Origin: Thioalkalivibrio sp. ALJ3
GTDB lineage: Bacteria; Pseudomonadota; Gammaproteobacteria; Ectothiorhodospirales; Ectothiorhodospiraceae
DNA length: 64,000 nt
Direction: 5' to 3'
Assembly: GCF_000377205.1 (NCBI RefSeq)
Contig: NZ_KB897905.1
Location: 368,586 to 432,585, forward strand
Part shown: positions 32,224 through 41,189 of the stretch, in pieces
Position numbering within the stretch: position 1 is the stretch's first letter
How the letters are laid out: each line of letters opens with the position of its first letter
Translations under genes and position numbers: made by a program
Notes under the pieces: generated by a model
What the model was told of the DNA's origin: nothing
The model's input: the letters and a program-made list of their open reading frames with translations, nothing else
Databases searched by the model: none

Positions 32224-34359
32224 TCAGACGTCGTCGTAGTAGCCCTCCTCCAGCGCGGCGAAGAGATTCGCGGCGTTGTGGATCTGGCCTTCGTATTCGA
32301 CTTCTTCGTCGCCGCGCAGGGTCAGCTCCCGGCCGTCCACCAGGGTGAAGGTGTACCAGGTGCTGCGCAGGCGTTCGGGGTCCATGAGCACGCCCATCTG
32401 TGCCTGCGGGTTGGGCCGGTAGGTGGTGCAGCCCTTGAGCCCGGAGCGCCAGGCCTGCAGGTAGACCTGCTGGAAGTCCTCGAACGGAATATCGCTCGGG
32501 ACGTTGAGCGTCTTGGAGATGGCCGAGTCCACCCACGGCTGCGCGGCGGCCTGCATGCAGATGTGAGCGTCCACACTGACCTGGTCCGCGGTGATCGCGT
32601 TGGCAGGGAGATCCCCCGGCCCGGCCTCGGCATCGATCCGGGCGCGGTAGGCCAGCAGTTCGTAGGAATAGCAGTCCACCGCCTCGCGGGTGCGCCGCCC
32701 GGGGCGACGGATATTACGCGTGGTGTGGTGCAGAAAGGTCGGTTCGATCCCGTTGCTCGCGTTGTTGGCGACCGAGAAGCTGATGGTGCCGGTGGGCGCG
32801 ATGGAGGTGGCGTGGGTAAAGCGCGCGCCCTCCTCGGCCAGCGCCGCGGCCAGCGCCGGATCCTCCTCGGCGATGCGCTGCATGTAGGGGCTGAAGCGCG
32901 CATGCAGCTCCCGTCCCTTCAGCACGTCGCCCACCTGATAGCCGGCCTCGGCCAGCGCCGACTGACGCCGAAACATGTCCGCGGTCAGCGTAAACTCCTC
33001 GTCCATGATCGGCGCAGGGCCCTTCTCGCGCGCCAGATCCAGCCCCGCCCGCCAGCTCTCCAGCGCCAGGCGGCGACAGACCTCCGCGGTGAAGTCGGCG
33101 GCCGACTCCGAGCCGTAGGTCTCCCCCAGCATTGCCAGGGCCGACCCAAGCCCGAGGATGCCCATGCCGTGGCGACGCTTGCGCAGCATCTCGGCGCGCT
33201 GTTCCGGCAGCGGCAGCCCGGAGATGTCCGCGACGTTGTCCAGCATGCGCGTGAACACGCGCACCACCCGCTCGAAACGCGCCCAGTCGAAGGCCGCGTC
33301 GGCGCTGAACGGCGCGGATACGAACCGAGTCAGGTTCACCGACCCCAGCAGACAGGCCCCGTCCGGTGGCAGCGGTTGCTCCCCGCAAGGATTGGTCGCC
33401 CGGATCACCTCGTCGAACGAGGCGTTGTTCTGGCGGTTGACCTGATCGATCAGGATGACGCCGGGTTCGCCGACGTCATAGGTGCTGCGCATCAGCGTGT
33501 CCCACAGCTCGCGGGCGCGCACGCGGCGGTAGATGCGACAGGCGACCTGGCCCTGATCGTCGACGCGGTAGCCGTCCTCGACCACCGGCCAGTCGCGATA
33601 GACAAGCTCGGATGTCGCCACCCGGTCCTGCTCGACGGGCAGAAGCGGGAAGGCGAGCGCCCATTCGTCGTCGCGCTCCACGGCCTCCAGGAAGGCATCG
33701 CGCACCAGCACGGACAGGTTGAACTGGGTCAGCCACCCCTTGCGGCGCTTGGCGAGGATGAAGCGCTCGATATCCGGGTGGCCGATGTCCAGCGTCGCCA
33801 TCTGCGCCCCGCGTCGGCCACCCGCCGCGCCGATGGTGCGGCAGGTCTGGTCAAAGATCTGCATGAAGGCGACCGGGCCGTTGGTCGGCGCGCCGGCACC
33901 CGCGACCAGCGCACCCTTCGGGCGCAGGGTGCTGAAGTCGTAGCCGATGCCGGCCCCGGCCTTGAGCGTCAGGCCGGCGGCGGTAGTGGCATCCAGGATG
34001 GCCTGCAGCGAGTCCCGGATCGTGCGCGAGACGGTGCAGTTGATCAGGGTCGTCTGCGGTTTGTGGGCCTCGGCCCCGGCATTGGCCAGGATGCGCCCGG
34101 CCGGGATGGCGCCATTGTCCAGCGCCCAGCGGAACTCGCGCTCGATCGGCGCGCGCTTGCCGGGTGCCTCGACCGCGGCGAGGGCCCCGGCGACACGGTC
34201 GAACATCGCCTCGACCGAGGGATCCACCGGCTCGCCTTGGGCGTCACGCAACTGATAGCGCTCGACCCAGATCGAAGCCGAGGAGGGCTGCAGGGGCACG
34301 TCGGGCGACGTGTCTCGTGGGAGGCGATCGTTGTCCTGCCATTGCCGGCTCTTGCCCAT
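32224..34359 (-). CDS. nrdJa: Class II (adenosylcobalamin-dependent) ribonucleotide reductase, catalytic component NrdJa
   Basis: 711-residue catalytic subunit that reduces ribonucleotides to deoxyribonucleotides using a cobalamin-generated thiyl radical, with or without oxygen. Active-site residues include the Cys in LINCTVSRTIRDS, the NPCGEQPL loop with radical Cys and Glu, and the SIAPTGTISF phosphate-binding segment. ATG 34359 gives MGKSRQWQDND; a GTG at 34401 in frame is an alternative. It lacks the usual C-terminal cysteine tail, which is supplied by the downstream nrdJb. No cobalamin riboswitch was seen upstream. Confidence 0.94.
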   Translation of the reverse strand: MGKSRQWQDNDRLPRDTSPDVPLQPSSASIWVERYQLRDAQGEPVDPSVEAMFDRVAGALAAVEAPGKRAPIEREFRWALDNGAIPAGRILANAGAEAHKPQTTLINCTVSRTIRDSLQAILDATTAAGLTLKAGAGIGYDFSTLRPKGALVAGAGAPTNGPVAFMQIFDQTCRTIGAAGGRRGAQMATLDIGHPDIERFILAKRRKGWLTQFNLSVLVRDAFLEAVERDDEWALAFPLLPVEQDRVATSELVYRDWPVVEDGYRVDDQGQVACRIYRRVRARELWDTLMRSTYDVGEPGVILIDQVNRQNNASFDEVIRATNPCGEQPLPPDGACLLGSVNLTRFVSAPFSADAAFDWARFERVVRVFTRMLDNVADISGLPLPEQRAEMLRKRRHGMGILGLGSALAMLGETYGSESAADFTAEVCRRLALESWRAGLDLAREKGPAPIMDEEFTLTADMFRRQSALAEAGYQVGDVLKGRELHARFSPYMQRIAEEDPALAAALAEEGARFTHATSIAPTGTISFSVANNASNGIEPTFLHHTTRNIRRPGRRTREAVDCYSYELLAYRARIDAEAGPGDLPANAITADQVSVDAHICMQAAAQPWVDSAISKTLNVPSDIPFEDFQQVYLQAWRSGLKGCTTYRPNPQAQMGVLMDPERLRSTWYTFTLVDGRELTLRGDEEVEYEGQIHNAANLFAALEEGYYDDV

Positions 34360-34458
34360 GCTGGCCCGCCGCGTTGCGCTCGATCGAAGGGCGCTGCGCA
34401 CCCTTCCCCGATCATGGGCGCCGACGCCGCAGGCTGCAAGAACGCACCGCGACCAGTG

Positions 34459-35178
34459 TCAGAAGCGATCGAGACCCGCGAGCGGGTTGGAGAGCTCGCG
34501 CACGCGCATCCAGGAGGCGATGCTGGCGCGCCAGCGACGCGTGGGCAGCACCGCGTGCGGCACACTCTGGCTGAGGAACATCACCAGCGTGCCGGCCGTG
34601 GGCTGGATGCGCTCGCATTCGCGGTCCGCATCGTCATAGATCGCGAGCTGGCCTCCGTCCCGCTCGTGCCAGTCGCGGTTCAGGTAGAACACCAGCGACA
34701 ACCGGCGGCAGTTGCCGGCCTGAAAGGCGTCCACATGCCGGGCGTAATGGGTACCGGGCGGGTACAGGGCAAAGTGCGATTCGGTCTCGAACAGACCCGG
34801 GATCAGCGTGCGGCTCACCTGCAGCCGGATCGCATCCAGGCGTTCCATGAACGCCTGCTGGGCCGGGCTGGCGCCATCCAGCCAGTGGATCCAGTCACCA
34901 CGGGTGGCCCGATCGCGGTGGCGCTCGCCCCCGCGGCCGATGCGCGCCTGCGCCAGCTGCGCGGCATCGCGCAAGGCATAGACCTCGTCGTGCAGCGCAT
35001 CGACCGTCTCCTCGGGCAGGAAGTCGGGCCAGACGCACCGCTGATCGTGCACCAGCGCATCCAGCCAGCCTGCAGGCTCGAGGGCCTCGGGAACCGGGGA
35101 TTCAATGACGGCCGGCGCACGGGCCGGAAGTGTCTCGACAGGGTGCGACCACTCGGGGCCGGGAACAGGCAGGTTCAC
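34459..35178 (-). CDS. 2-oxoglutarate/Fe(II)-dependent dioxygenase (prolyl-4-hydroxylase-like)
   Basis: 239-residue double-stranded beta-helix oxygenase. The iron triad is HxD in GTHYARHVDAF and the distal His in QSVPHAVLPT, followed by RWRASIASWMR where an Arg would bind 2-oxoglutarate. RRLSLVFYLNRDW and GGQLAIYDDAD match the P4H/PKHD group. I start at GTG 35178 because GGAAGA lies 8 bases upstream; a TTG at 35265 is possible. Likely substrates are proteins, such as a ribosomal protein or elongation factor, but none is identifiable. It is upstream of nrdJa on the same strand with a 99-base gap. Confidence 0.83.
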   Translation of the reverse strand: MNLPVPGPEWSHPVETLPARAPAVIESPVPEALEPAGWLDALVHDQRCVWPDFLPEETVDALHDEVYALRDAAQLAQARIGRGGERHRDRATRGDWIHWLDGASPAQQAFMERLDAIRLQVSRTLIPGLFETESHFALYPPGTHYARHVDAFQAGNCRRLSLVFYLNRDWHERDGGQLAIYDDADRECERIQPTAGTLVMFLSQSVPHAVLPTRRWRASIASWMRVRELSNPLAGLDRF

Positions 35179-35295
35179 GTGCGGGGTCTTCCATTCGGGC
35201 CGCGGATGCGGCACGCAGGCAAGTGCCTGCCCGATGCAATATACCGGGAAAGCAGGGGCGCGCAAGCCCCCACTGGACCGCGCGACACGACCCTG

Positions 35296-36075
35296 TCAGT
35301 GGCTCAGAAAGCCCCCGGAAATCAGCTGCTGGCGCAGCGCGGCCTGTCCCTCGGTAACCCGGGCGCGGGGACCGCGCAGGCCCAGCTCGACCTGCGGGGC
35401 CTGGCGGTCCATCCGCGGCAGGCAGGAGATGCGCAGGTCGGGGAAGGCGGCCTCCATGGCCTCGAGCACCGGGACCAGGCGGCTCTCGGTCACGTTCTCG
35501 AGCACCAGGACCTCCTCGACCGAGCCGGCAGCGGCGTCACGTCCGGGGAAACGCTGGTCCAGCACCCAGCGCACCATCGGTTCGGCCATGACCGGGAATC
35601 CCGGCACGCAGTGATGACGCTGGCAGCTAAGCCCCGGGATACCGTTGACCGGATTCGGGATCAGGCTGGCCCCTTCCGGCAGTTCGGCCATGCGCACGCG
35701 GTGCGGCCAGGCCTCTGCGCCAAAGCGTTCCTCGAGGATGGACATGAAGTCCGGGTGCGGCTGCAGGGGAAGCCCAAGCGCCTCGGCGAGGCAGGCGCGG
35801 GTGCGATCGTCCGGCGTGGCGCCGATCCCGCCAAAGCTGAAGACCTCCGCCCCGGTCGCCAGCGTCTCGCGAAAGGTCTGCGTCAGGCGGCCTGCGTGGT
35901 CCCCGACAATACGAATCCAGGCCAGCTCCAGCCCCTTCTCTGCCAGAGCGGCAGTGAGGTGTTCCTGATGCCGGTCACGGCGCTTCCCGCTGAGCAGCTC
36001 GTCGCCGATGATTACGGCGCCGATCTCGGTCTCGCCGGTTTGCTCGGCTCGCCCGGGCGCGGTGGTCTCGTCCAT
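35296..36075 (-). CDS. CinA-like molybdopterin-binding-domain protein
   Basis: 259-residue protein with a MoaB/Mog fold. IGAVIIGDELLSGKRRDRH and VFSFGGIGATPDDRTRACLAEALGL are the family motifs (GGxGxTxDD). It matches the N-terminal half of CinA without the C-terminal nicotinamide-nucleotide amidase domain, so it is of the stand-alone type. Activity on pyrophosphate bonds of ADP-ribose-like nucleotides is possible, but not shown for this subgroup. It starts 6 bases after the hemH stop, so it is in the hemH operon. Confidence 0.83.
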   Translation of the reverse strand: MDETTAPGRAEQTGETEIGAVIIGDELLSGKRRDRHQEHLTAALAEKGLELAWIRIVGDHAGRLTQTFRETLATGAEVFSFGGIGATPDDRTRACLAEALGLPLQPHPDFMSILEERFGAEAWPHRVRMAELPEGASLIPNPVNGIPGLSCQRHHCVPGFPVMAEPMVRWVLDQRFPGRDAAAGSVEEVLVLENVTESRLVPVLEAMEAAFPDLRISCLPRMDRQAPQVELGLRGPRARVTEGQAALRQQLISGGFLSH

Positions 36076-36081
36076 TGCGGC

Positions 36082-37176
36082 CTACTGCTGCGCGCCCAGG
36101 GCCAGCGCCCGTTCGCGGGCGGCGGCGCGGGCCTCGGGGGCATTGTCCGGATCGTCCAACCACGGGGCGATGTGCTGGTGGGCCAGCCCGGCCAGGAAGT
36201 CGAGATGGTCGTCCCGGTCGTTCAGCGCCGGGATGTAGTGGAAGCGTTCGCCACCGGCCTTGAGGAAGATCTCGCGGTTCTCGTCGCCAATCTCCTCGAT
36301 GGTTTCCAGGCAGTCGGCCGAGAAGCCGGGGCAGATCACATCCACCGAGCGCACGCCCTCCTTGGGCAGTGCCTTCATGGTCTTGTCGGTATAGGGCTTC
36401 AGCCACTCCTCGCGGCCGAAACGCGACTGGAAGGTCACCTGCCACTGGTCGTCGTTCAGGCCAAGTTGGGCCGCCAGCTTCTGGCCGGTGGCATGGCACA
36501 GACAGTGGTACGGGTCGCCCTTGAGCAGATAGCGCTTCGGGATGCCGTGGAACGACATCACCAGGCGGTCTGCCCGGCCGTGCGTATTCCAGTGCTCGCG
36601 CACGCTGCTGGCCAGGGCCTCGATATAGCCGGGCTCGGCGTCGTAGGAGGCGACGAACTGCAGATCCGGAACCCAGCGCCAGCCCTTCAGTACGTCGGCC
36701 ACCGCGTCGAAGGTGGAGCCGGTGGTGCTCCCCGAATACTGCGGATAAAGGGGCAGCACGATCACGCGGCGAACGCCCTGGCGGCGCAGCTCGTCCAGGC
36801 CCGCCTCGATCGACGGGTTGCCGTAGCGCATCCCCAGCGCGACCGGCACCTCCTCGCCGACCTGTTCGGCCAGGCGGTTGCGCACGCCCTCGGCCTGACG
36901 CCGCGAGATGGCCAGCAACGGCGAGCCGTCGTCGGTCCAGACGGTGGCGTACTTGGCGGCCGAGCGCCGCGGGCGGATGTTCAAAATGACGCCGTTGAGG
37001 ATCAGCCACCACAGCGGGCGCGGGAACTCGACCACGCGCGGGTCCCAGAGGAATTCCTTCAGATAGCGCTTGAGCGCCGGGGCGGTGGGCTCGTCCGGCG
37101 TACCGAGGTTGGTCAGCAGTACGCCCGCCTTGCGCGGCTGGCCATGGCGGTAGTCCGCCTCTCCGAAGTACTTCAT
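36082..37176 (-). CDS. hemH: Ferrochelatase
   Basis: 364-residue enzyme inserting Fe2+ into protoporphyrin IX. Features: AGVLLTNLGTPDEPTAPALKRYLKEFLWDPRVVE at the N-terminus, PLYPQYSGSTTGSTFDAV, and the catalytic-His region DRLVMSFHGIPKRY. A Cys-rich LCHATGQ and VDVICPGFSADCLETIEEIG with the conserved Glu follow. ATG 37176 is supported by AGGGAG 5 bases upstream; the frame extends further without support. A 7-bp hairpin lies in the leader. Confidence 0.96.
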   Translation of the reverse strand: MKYFGEADYRHGQPRKAGVLLTNLGTPDEPTAPALKRYLKEFLWDPRVVEFPRPLWWLILNGVILNIRPRRSAAKYATVWTDDGSPLLAISRRQAEGVRNRLAEQVGEEVPVALGMRYGNPSIEAGLDELRRQGVRRVIVLPLYPQYSGSTTGSTFDAVADVLKGWRWVPDLQFVASYDAEPGYIEALASSVREHWNTHGRADRLVMSFHGIPKRYLLKGDPYHCLCHATGQKLAAQLGLNDDQWQVTFQSRFGREEWLKPYTDKTMKALPKEGVRSVDVICPGFSADCLETIEEIGDENREIFLKAGGERFHYIPALNDRDDHLDFLAGLAHQHIAPWLDDPDNAPEARAAARERALALGAQQ

Positions 37177-37204
37177 GGTGCTCCCTGCGGCAATAGAGGA
37201 TGGA

Positions 37205-37222
37205 TGACTCCTGTCGGAGTCA
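37205..37222 (-). promoter_or_regulatory. Hairpin in the hemH leader
   Basis: TGACTCC (37205-37211) and GGAGTCA (37216-37222) form a perfect 7-bp stem with loop TGTC, about 30 bases upstream of the hemH start. It has no T-run. It could be an operator half-site pair or an mRNA structure; I do not recognise a riboswitch class. Confidence 0.35.
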
Positions 37223-37285
37223 CGCGGGTCAGGTTGGTTCCCTGCCAAGGATAGCGCGACCCACGCGCGGGGCGCGCGGGTGCGA

Positions 37286-37867
37286 TCAGCCGAGGCGGCC
37301 GCGCAGGGGGCTGGTCCGGGGGAAATGTGCCAGCAGGAACTCCATCTGGTCGGCCAGCACCCGCTTGCCTTTTAGATAGATGTACTCCGCATGGGTGGGC
37401 GTGAACGGGATCGCCAGCAGCTGCATGTCGGCCTGCTCGGGGGTGCGCCCGGCTTTGTGGTTATTGCAGCGCTTGCAGGCGGTGACCACGTTGTTCCAGG
37501 TGTCCGCCCCGTTCTGGCTGATTGGGGTGACATGGTCGCGCGAGAGATCGCGCTCGTAGAAGTGCTGGCCGCAGTACAGGCAGAGATGCGCGTCGCGACG
37601 GAACAGCGTGGTGTTGTTGAGCGGCGGGGTGTAGTGATTGAAACGGGACTGGCGGGTACCGAAGGTGGCGATGATCGAGTTGACCTCGACCCGGGACTGC
37701 AGCCCGGTGCGGGCGTTGATGCCACCACGCACGCGATACAGCAGACTCCCGCAGGCGTAGGCGACCTGCTCGGTGTAATAGAGGCGCACGGCCTGCTCCA
37801 GGCCGATCCACTCCAGTGGCATGCCCGCTGCATCCGTACGCAGGACCTGATGCTCGGTCGGCAACAT
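37286..37867 (-). CDS. HNH endonuclease domain protein
   Basis: 193-residue protein. The C-terminal HNH domain shows CLYCGQHFYERDLSRDHVTPISQNGADTWNN-type residues: a zinc pair CxxC, then DHV with the catalytic His, the Asn, and the second pair CKRCNNHKAGRTPEQA. The N-terminal part has LRTDAAGMPLEWIGLEQAVRLYY, common in this chromosomal HNH family. I start at ATG 37867; GTG 37906 lies inside an inverted repeat and has no Shine-Dalgarno. The function of this widespread class is unknown and need not be restriction. Confidence 0.85.
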   Translation of the reverse strand: MLPTEHQVLRTDAAGMPLEWIGLEQAVRLYYTEQVAYACGSLLYRVRGGINARTGLQSRVEVNSIIATFGTRQSRFNHYTPPLNNTTLFRRDAHLCLYCGQHFYERDLSRDHVTPISQNGADTWNNVVTACKRCNNHKAGRTPEQADMQLLAIPFTPTHAEYIYLKGKRVLADQMEFLLAHFPRTSPLRGRLG

Positions 37868-37894
37868 GACCTCGTCCCGTCTCCAAGGAAACAC

Positions 37895-37950
37895 GGATTT
37901 GCTCACGCGGAATTTGAGCAGGCTCTACGCCGCCGGGCGTGAGCAAATCC
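37895..37950. repeat. Perfect 14-bp inverted repeat between the HNH gene and pntA
   Basis: Arms 37895-37908 (GGATTTGCTCACGC) and 37937-37950 are exact complements separated by 28 bases. It is in the 392-base divergent gap 37868-38259. The rest of the gap holds a TTGACA at 38006-38011 without a matching -10, a TACACT at 38130-38135, and a short imperfect hairpin near 38140-38163. Nothing else is recognisable there. Confidence 0.7.
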
Positions 37951-38259
37951 ATGCCCCCTTCGCCAAGTGGGCCGCTTGTGCGGCGCGGGATCGCACGAAA
38001 CTTGCTTGACAATAAACAGGCCGAGCCCGCAACGCAATTACAGCCGCCTGAACACCGGTTGGCCACGTGGTTGCGGGCCCGGAGAACGCGCCCCATCAAC
38101 GGGCTGTTTAAGCGCGAAGGCGATTCCGCTACACTTGCTGGCCGTTTTTTCCGCCGAACGGGCCACAAAAGCCACGTCCGGCGTCCTGATTTACCACCCG
38201 CGAGCGCGGCCGAACGTCCCGGAGGGATTGCGGGAACGTTTGGCCCGGGGAGAGAGCGC

Positions 38260-39393
38260 ATGGCAATCAAATTATCCGTTCCCAAGGAGAGTGCCAGCGG
38301 CGAGCGCCGCGTGGCCCTGGATCCGACGGTGGCGGCCAAGTTCGCCCAGTTGGGTGTCACCGTGCAGTTGGAGAAAGGGGCCGGCACCAACGCCCATTTC
38401 CCGGATGCCTCTTACGAGTCGGCCACCGTGGTCGACACCGAGACGGCCTACGGCCAGGCGGACCTGATGGTCCGCGTGGCACCGCCGACGGTGGAAGAGG
38501 TCAATCAGCTGCCGGAGGGCTCGACCGTCGTCAGCCTCTTCCACGCCCATCGCAACCCGGACGTGGTCAAGGCGATGCAGGAACGCAAGATCCTGAGCTT
38601 CGCGATGGAACTGATCCCGCGTATCTCGCGCGCCCAGAGCATGGACGTGCTGTCCTCGCAGGCAGCCGTGGTCGGCTACAAGGGCGCGATCATGGGGTCG
38701 GATCTCTCCTGCCGCTTCTTCCCGATGCTGACCACCGCGGCTGGCACCATCCGCCCGGCCAAGGTCATCGTGATCGGTGCCGGCGTGGCCGGGCTGCAGG
38801 CGATCGCCACGGCCAAGCGCCTGGGCGCGATGGTCGAGGCCTACGACGTGCGCTCCGCGACCAAGGAGCAGGTCGAATCGCTGGGTGCGAAGTTCCTGGA
38901 TCTGGGCGTCTCCGCCGAGGGTGAAGGCGGCTATGCCCGCGAACTGACTGCGGAAGAGAAGAAACAGCAGCAGGATGCCCTGAGCGAGTTCATCGCCAAG
39001 GCCGACGTCCTGATCACCACCGCCGCGATTCCGGGCCGCGAGTCCCCGAAGCTGATCCCGAAGGACATGGTCGAGGGCATGAAGCCGGGCGCGGTGATCG
39101 TGGATCTCGCGGCCGAGGGTGGCGGCAACTGCGAGCTGTCCAAGCCGGGCAAGACCAGTCGACACAAGGGCGTGATCATTCACGCCCCGCTGAACGTGCC
39201 CTCGCAGGTCCCGCTGCATGCCTCCGAGATGTATGCCAAGAACCTGCTCAATTTCCTCACGCCAATGATCGCCGAGGGCGGCGAGTTCAAGCCGGACTGG
39301 GACGACGAGGTCATCGCCAAGAGCGTGCTGACCCGCGACGGCGAGATCGTGCACGAGGCCACCCGTGAGGCCCTGAAGGGAGCGCAATCATGA
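38260..39393 (+). CDS. pntAa: Proton-translocating NAD(P) transhydrogenase, alpha subunit part 1 (NAD-binding)
   Basis: 377-residue soluble domain I that binds NAD(H). MAIKLSVPKESASGERRVALDP and the alanine-dehydrogenase-like fold precede VIVIGAGVAGLQAIATAKRLGAMVEAYDVR (dinucleotide fold). A GGYARELTAEEK loop follows. ATG 38260 has GGGGAGAGAG upstream. The C-terminal membrane part is encoded separately by the next gene (4-base overlap), the three-subunit arrangement known from Rhodospirillum rather than the fused E. coli PntA. Confidence 0.94.
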   Translation: MAIKLSVPKESASGERRVALDPTVAAKFAQLGVTVQLEKGAGTNAHFPDASYESATVVDTETAYGQADLMVRVAPPTVEEVNQLPEGSTVVSLFHAHRNPDVVKAMQERKILSFAMELIPRISRAQSMDVLSSQAAVVGYKGAIMGSDLSCRFFPMLTTAAGTIRPAKVIVIGAGVAGLQAIATAKRLGAMVEAYDVRSATKEQVESLGAKFLDLGVSAEGEGGYARELTAEEKKQQQDALSEFIAKADVLITTAAIPGRESPKLIPKDMVEGMKPGAVIVDLAAEGGGNCELSKPGKTSRHKGVIIHAPLNVPSQVPLHASEMYAKNLLNFLTPMIAEGGEFKPDWDDEVIAKSVLTRDGEIVHEATREALKGAQS

Positions 39394-39698
39394 TCATCGA
39401 AGGCTTTATCGCGCTGTACATCTTCATGCTCGCGGCCTTCACCGGCTACGAGATCATCTCCAAGGTGCCGGTCATCCTGCATACCCCGCTGATGTCCGGT
39501 TCCAACTTCGTCCACGGCATCGTGCTGGTCGGGACCATGGTCGCGCTGGGCCATGCCCAGACGCCGCTGGAACAGGCGATCGGCTTTGTCGCCGTGATCC
39601 TGGCCGCGGGCAACGCCGTGGGCGGCTATGTCGTCACCGAACGCATGCTGGAGATGTTCAAGACCAGCAAGGACGACAAGAAGGGAGATAAAGCATGA
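39390..39698 (+). CDS. pntAb: NAD(P) transhydrogenase, alpha subunit part 2 (membrane)
   Basis: 102-residue membrane protein with about three to four helices: IEGFIALYIFMLAAFTGYEIISKVP, SGSNFVHGIVLVGTMVALGH and AIGFVAVILAAGNAVGGYVVT. SGSNFVHGIV and NAVGGYVVTERML are conserved in domain II of transhydrogenase. Start and stop overlap the neighbours as ATGA. Confidence 0.94.
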   Translation: MIIEGFIALYIFMLAAFTGYEIISKVPVILHTPLMSGSNFVHGIVLVGTMVALGHAQTPLEQAIGFVAVILAAGNAVGGYVVTERMLEMFKTSKDDKKGDKA

Positions 39699-41083
39699 GC
39701 CTGATCATCAACCTCGCCTACTTCGCGGCGGCGGTGCTGTTCATCGTCGGCCTCAAGCAGATGTCCTCCCCGACCACCGCGCGTCCGGGGATCATCTGGG
39801 CCGGCGTGGGCATGGTGATCGCCACGCTTGTGACCTTCGTGCATCCGGAGATCTCCGGTGGCGTGAACTACACCCTGATCATCCTGGGTATCGCCATTGG
39901 TGGTGCACTGGCCTGGTGGAGCGGCAAGAAGGTCGCGATGACCGACATGCCGCAGATGATCGCGCTGTACAACGGCATGGGCGGCGGCGCCGCAGCCGGT
40001 ATCGGTGCGATCTACCTGCTGCAGGCCACCCCGGAGACGGTCACCAACACCGGCCTGGCGATCGCCGTGACCGGCTCGCTGATCGGCTCGGTGGCTTTCT
40101 CCGGCTCGCTGGTGGCCTACGCCAAGCTCGAAGGCCTGATGAAGAAGACCTTTACTTTCGGCGGCCAGCAGATCGTGAACATCGCGATCTTCGCGATCAC
40201 CGTGTTGCTGGGCTTCATGATGGCCACCAGCGGCGGCGAGATCGGCTCGTTCAGCCTGCTGCTGTTCTTCGTGCTGGCACTGGCCTTTGGCGTGCTGATG
40301 ACCCTGCCGATCGGCGGCGCCGATATGCCGGTGGTCATCTCGCTGTACAACGCCCTGACCGGCCTCGCGGTCGGCCTGAAGGGGATCGTCCTCGACAACC
40401 CGGCCCTGATGATTGCCGGTATCGTGGTCGGTGCGGCCGGTACTCTGCTCACACAGCTGATGGCCAAGGCGATGAACCGCCCGATCAAGAACATCCTGTT
40501 CAGCCAGTTCGGCGGCTCCTCCGGCGGTGCCGAGGAAGAGATCGAAGGCACGATGAAGGAGATCCAGGCCAACGACGCCGGGATCATGATGGCCTACGCC
40601 GAGAAGGTCATTATCGTGCCGGGCTACGGTATGGCCGTTGCGCAGGCGCAGCACAAGATCTGGGAGTTCACCCAGCTGCTGCAGAAGCGGGGCGTGGACG
40701 TGAAGTTTGCGATCCATCCGGTCGCGGGCCGCATGCCCGGGCACATGAACGTGCTGCTGGCCGAGGCCGGCGTGCCTTACGACATCATCTTCGATCTCGA
40801 CGAGATCAACGAGGAGTTCAAGACCGCGGATGTTGCAATGGTGATCGGCGCGAACGACGTCGTGAACCCGGTGGCCCGGACCAATCCGGATTCGCCGATC
40901 TATGGCATGCCAATCCTGAACGCCGACCAGGCCCAGAACGTCATCTGCGTGAAGCGCGGCAAGGGCGCGGGATTCTCGGGCATCGAGAACCACCTGTTCT
41001 ACGCCGAGAACAACCAGATGCTGTACGGCGATGGCCAGAAGGTGGCCGCCGAACTGGTAGCCTCGGTCAAGGCCCTCGGCTAG
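39695..41083 (+). CDS. pntB: NAD(P) transhydrogenase beta subunit
   Basis: 462-residue protein: N-terminal membrane bundle (domain II, about residues 1-270), then cytoplasmic NADP-binding domain III. Domain III includes VIIVPGYGMAVAQAQHKIWEF, FAIHPVAGRMPGHMNVLLAEAGVPYD, VMVIGANDVVNPVAR and VICVKRGKGAGFSGIENHLFY. With the two alpha parts it uses the proton-motive force to make NADPH from NADH. It ends at a strong terminator. Confidence 0.96.
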   Translation: MSLIINLAYFAAAVLFIVGLKQMSSPTTARPGIIWAGVGMVIATLVTFVHPEISGGVNYTLIILGIAIGGALAWWSGKKVAMTDMPQMIALYNGMGGGAAAGIGAIYLLQATPETVTNTGLAIAVTGSLIGSVAFSGSLVAYAKLEGLMKKTFTFGGQQIVNIAIFAITVLLGFMMATSGGEIGSFSLLLFFVLALAFGVLMTLPIGGADMPVVISLYNALTGLAVGLKGIVLDNPALMIAGIVVGAAGTLLTQLMAKAMNRPIKNILFSQFGGSSGGAEEEIEGTMKEIQANDAGIMMAYAEKVIIVPGYGMAVAQAQHKIWEFTQLLQKRGVDVKFAIHPVAGRMPGHMNVLLAEAGVPYDIIFDLDEINEEFKTADVAMVIGANDVVNPVARTNPDSPIYGMPILNADQAQNVICVKRGKGAGFSGIENHLFYAENNQMLYGDGQKVAAELVASVKALG

Positions 41084-41120
41084 GCCAAAGCTGGGCCTCG
41101 CGCCCGGTACTCGCTTGCGA

Positions 41121-41154
41121 GCCCGGCCCCGTTTTTCGGCGGCCGGGCTTTTTT
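41121..41154 (+). terminator. Rho-independent terminator of the pnt operon
   Basis: Stem arms GCCCGGCC (41121-41128) and GGCCGGGC (41141-41148) with a 12-base loop are followed by six T residues (41149-41154). It lies about 40 bases after the pntB stop. Confidence 0.9.
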
Positions 41155-41189
41155 GTGCGCGGCCCCGGCAGGCGAATATCGAAGCAATC

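Noticed and set aside
32068-37254. A 1728-codon plus-strand frame across nrdJ, oxygenase, CinA-like and hemH genes
   Set aside because: It is antisense to five recognisable proteins and is compositional noise from GC-rich third positions.
37177-37285. TPP or cobalamin riboswitch upstream of hemH
   Set aside because: A fragment resembles AACCTGA, but the rest of the THI-box and B12-box conserved sequence is missing; only a simple hairpin is supported.
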